In this document: in pieces, positions 24,946 to 26,660 of the stretch
Layout: each line of letters starts with the position of its first letter
Position numbering within the stretch: position 1 is the first letter of the stretch
NCBI GenBank assembly: GCA_011620845.1
Contig: WOYJ01000047.1
Location: 1 to 26,660 of the forward strand
Length of the DNA stretch: 26,660 nucleotides
Origin: Methanobacteriaceae archaeon
GTDB taxonomy: Archaea; Methanobacteriota; Methanobacteria; Methanobacteriales; Methanobacteriaceae
Direction of reading: 5' to 3'
Position numbers and translations under genes: made by a program
The notes under the pieces: model-generated
Told to the model about the DNA's origin: nothing
The model's input: the letters and a program-made list of their open reading frames with translations, nothing else
The model's database searches: none

Positions 24946-25542
24946 TTGTCAGAACTTTTAATTCCACTGGACAGATATTTAGCAGCCGGATTGCACATAG
25001 GCACTCAACAGAAAACCAAGGACATGGAAAGGTACATCTACCGGGTAAGGGCAGATGGACTCTACGTATTAGATGTCAAAAAAACGAACGACAGAATATT
25101 ATCAGCGGCCAAATTTCTGGCCAAATACGATCCAGATGAGATACTGGTAGTGTCAACCAGACAGTACGGACAGGCACCAGTTAAAAGATTCGGAGAGATT
25201 GTAGGGGCAAAGACCATACCTGGAAGATTCATACCAGGAACGTTGACCAACCCCAAGTATGCCAAGTTCATAGAACCCAAGGCACTGGTGGTAACCGACC
25301 CCAGATCAGACTCCCAGGCCATAATAGAAGCCAAACAGATGGGCCTGCCTGTGGTAGCACTCTGTGATACAGAGAACCTCCTGGGAAATGTGGACATAGT
25401 CGTACCAGTAAACAACAAGGGAAGAAAGGCAATCGCACTGGTCTACTGGTTACTCGCCAGACAGATCCTCCGGGAGAAAGGAATCATAGCCGAAGACGCC
25501 GATCTGGACGTGGAACCAACGGATTTCGAATTGAAGATATAA
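24946..25542 (+). CDS. rps2: Small-subunit ribosomal protein uS2 (S2, SA-like)
   Basis: Protein of 198 residues starting with TTG at 24946 (read MSELLIPLDRYLAAGLHIGTQ), supported by GGTGAT at 24937-24942. Core segments are YVLDVKKTNDRILSAAKFLA, GAKTIPGRFIPGTLTNPKY and KALVVTDPRSDSQAIIEA, and NKGRKAIALVYWLLARQIL. It is the archaeal/eukaryotic SA form without the bacterial coiled-coil insert. S2 bridges head and body of the 30S subunit near the mRNA exit. It is followed by a MEMO-family gene as I recall for related methanogens. Confidence 0.96.
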   Translation: MSELLIPLDRYLAAGLHIGTQQKTKDMERYIYRVRADGLYVLDVKKTNDRILSAAKFLAKYDPDEILVVSTRQYGQAPVKRFGEIVGAKTIPGRFIPGTLTNPKYAKFIEPKALVVTDPRSDSQAIIEAKQMGLPVVALCDTENLLGNVDIVVPVNNKGRKAIALVYWLLARQILREKGIIAEDADLDVEPTDFELKI

Positions 25543-25554
25543 ACTGGTTTAATC

Positions 25555-25563
25555 TATAAAAAA
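25555..25563 (+). promoter_or_regulatory. Possible TATA box before the MEMO gene
   Basis: TATAAAAAA lies 12 bases after the rps2 stop and 134-142 bases before the next ATG. If used, it gives a leader of about 110 bases that would contain the 20-base duplication at 25624-25663. A-rich sequence makes this box weak evidence on its own. Confidence 0.3.
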
Positions 25564-25623
25564 AAATCATGATCTTAAAATTTTAAGGGATTATATTAAG
25601 GATTCAATAGGAAATAGTAGGAT

Positions 25624-25663
25624 TAAGTTAGAAATTGAGGATATAAGTTAGAAATTGAGGATA
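25624..25663 (+). repeat. Perfect 20-base tandem duplication
   Basis: TAAGTTAGAAATTGAGGATA occurs at 25624-25643 and again at 25644-25663 without a mismatch, and a third copy begins with TAA at 25664. It lies in the 154-base spacer before the MEMO gene. Confidence 0.9.
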
Positions 25664-25696
25664 TAATTAAAAAAAATTAAAGAGGCAGTGATTTAA

Positions 25697-26551
25697 ATGA
25701 TAAGAAACCCTGCTGTAGCAGGTACTTTCTACGAAGCGGATCCTGATTCTTTAACTAAACAGATAGAAGGTTGTTTTAAACACCAGCTTGGCCCGGGAAG
25801 ACTACCAGAAAGCATGGGAAAAACGCGCGAGATAAAAAGTATCATCGCACCACATGCCGGGTACATGTACTCCGGACCAGTGGCCGCCCACTCCTACCTG
25901 CACCTTGCAGAAGACGGACTGCCAGAAACATTCCTCATACTATGCCCCAACCACACTGGAATGGGATCCGGTGTCTCCACAGTAACCGAAGGAGAGTGGA
26001 AAACCCCACTTGGCCTCGTTGATATCGACGGCGAATTTGCAGAAAGGTTGATGGAAAACGCACCCATCATAGACTCAGAACCACTGGCCCACATCCAGGA
26101 ACACAGCTGCGAAGTCCAGGTACCCTTCATACAGTACCTGGCAGAGAAAGCTGGTAAAACATTACGGATTGTGCCCATCTGTATGTGGATGCAGGATCTA
26201 CAAACTGCAACGGAGATAGGAGCTGCCATAGCAAAGACCAGCCAGGAACTTGAAAGAGACGTGGTTATAGTGGCCAGCACAGACTTCACCCACTACAAAC
26301 CCCATGATATAGCCTACCACAACGACCACCAGGTCCTAGATGCAATAGAAGCCCTAGATGAAAAGGCGGTTATGAGTCGGGTGGAGGAACTTAACGTTAC
26401 CATGTGCGGCTTCGGACCGGTTAACGCATCCCTGGTCTATTCCAAGCTTAGGGGTGCAGAAAAGGTAGAAGTACTTAAGTATGCGACCAGCGGTGATATC
26501 ACTGGAGATAGAAGCGCAGTGGTCGGTTATGCAGCGGTAGTTATCAGGTAA
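25697..26551 (+). CDS. MEMO-family protein (AmmeMemoRadiSam system protein B type)
   Basis: Protein of 284 residues beginning MIRNPAVAGTFYEADPDSLT. It shows PHAGYMYSG with His53, LCPNHTGMG with His86, STDFTHYKPHD, and NVTMCGFGPV with Cys237. These match the His/His/Cys metal-pocket pattern of human MEMO1. The family is related to nonheme dioxygenases and often pairs with AMMECR1 and radical SAM proteins, but its archaeal function is not settled. AGTGAT before the ATG is the likely ribosome-binding site. No partner gene is in the window. Confidence 0.92.
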   Translation: MIRNPAVAGTFYEADPDSLTKQIEGCFKHQLGPGRLPESMGKTREIKSIIAPHAGYMYSGPVAAHSYLHLAEDGLPETFLILCPNHTGMGSGVSTVTEGEWKTPLGLVDIDGEFAERLMENAPIIDSEPLAHIQEHSCEVQVPFIQYLAEKAGKTLRIVPICMWMQDLQTATEIGAAIAKTSQELERDVVIVASTDFTHYKPHDIAYHNDHQVLDAIEALDEKAVMSRVEELNVTMCGFGPVNASLVYSKLRGAEKVEVLKYATSGDITGDRSAVVGYAAVVIR

Positions 26552-26605
26552 GAAAGTTTCCAAAGGTTTCACAAAATTAGAAAGATTCTAAACTGAATAA
26601 CTTGC

Positions 26606-26660
26606 TTAATTAAAGAAATATTTAATTAAAGAAATCTTACTCAAAAGAAATCTTACTCAA
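26606..26660 (+). repeat. 16-base tandem array running off the window end
   Basis: Units start at 26606, 26622, 26638 and 26654 (partial). Units 1 and 2 share TTAATTAAAGAAAT, units 2 and 3 share AAAGAAATCT, and units 3 and 4 share TACTCAA. The period is exactly 16 bases. The array may continue beyond the sequence. The rest of the 109 bases after the MEMO gene is AT-rich with nothing recognisable. Confidence 0.75.

Noticed and set aside
25624..26660. Tandem repeats considered as a CRISPR array
   Set aside because: The units abut directly with no spacers, are 16-20 bases long and number at most four.

Overview
The window is the large ribosomal-protein superoperon of a methanogenic euryarchaeon, most likely a mesophilic member of the Methanobacteriales (Methanobacterium-like). 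This is inferred from the archaeal/eukaryotic-type proteins (eS4, eL32, eL19, eL18, eL34, eL14, RNase P protein 1, aIF1, Rpo3/Rpo10/Rpo6, Cbf5), the frequent GGTGAT-type ribosome-binding sites, TTG/GTG starts, AT-rich spacers with TATA boxes, and a gene order resembling the one I recall for Methanothermobacter. Every protein gene is on the + strand and all look intact. I saw no CRISPR array, insertion sequence or prophage, and no gene-free stretch longer than about 180 bases.

Layout. (1) 137-15024 is the S10-spc block: SPOUT methyltransferase, L3, L4, L23, L2, S19, L22, S3, L29, aIF1, RNase P protein 1, S17, L14, L24, S4e, L5, S14, S8, L6, L32e, L19e, L18, S5, L30, L15, SecY. Spacers are short or genes overlap, except for a 151-base leader before rpl19e. 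(2) 15073-18588 holds adenylate kinase, a DUF106 (Oxa1/EMC3-like) membrane protein, L34e, cytidylate kinase, L14e and Cbf5. (3) tRNA-Ser(GGA) lies at 18690-18774. (4) 18923-22401 is the alpha-like block: S13, S4, S11, Rpo3 (D), L18e, L13, S9. (5) 22540-26551 holds Rpo10 (N), a tRNA-Pro gene, Rpo6 (K), enolase, a ferredoxin, S2 and a MEMO-family protein.

Together the genes supply ribosome assembly, transcription (three RNA polymerase subunits), rRNA/tRNA maturation (RNase P, Cbf5, SPOUT enzyme), initiation (aIF1), protein membrane insertion (SecY, DUF106) and nucleotide supply (Adk, Cmk).

The most interesting structures lie outside the protein genes. The tRNA-Pro(GGG) gene is read here as three exons with two bulge-helix-bulge introns (70 and 18 nt). 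The middle exon is only 5 nt and carries the whole anticodon. The motif for the second intron exists only after the first is spliced, and position 33 is C instead of U. The leader of rpl19e has two mutually exclusive perfect hairpins, one covering the ribosome-binding site, and a 17-codon upstream ORF that overlaps the rpl19e start. S3 carries a low-complexity tail of about 165 residues with two AT-hook-like RGRPKK motifs. S3 and S5 share a 9-base repeat read in different frames. Several spacers hold 16-21-base tandem duplications.
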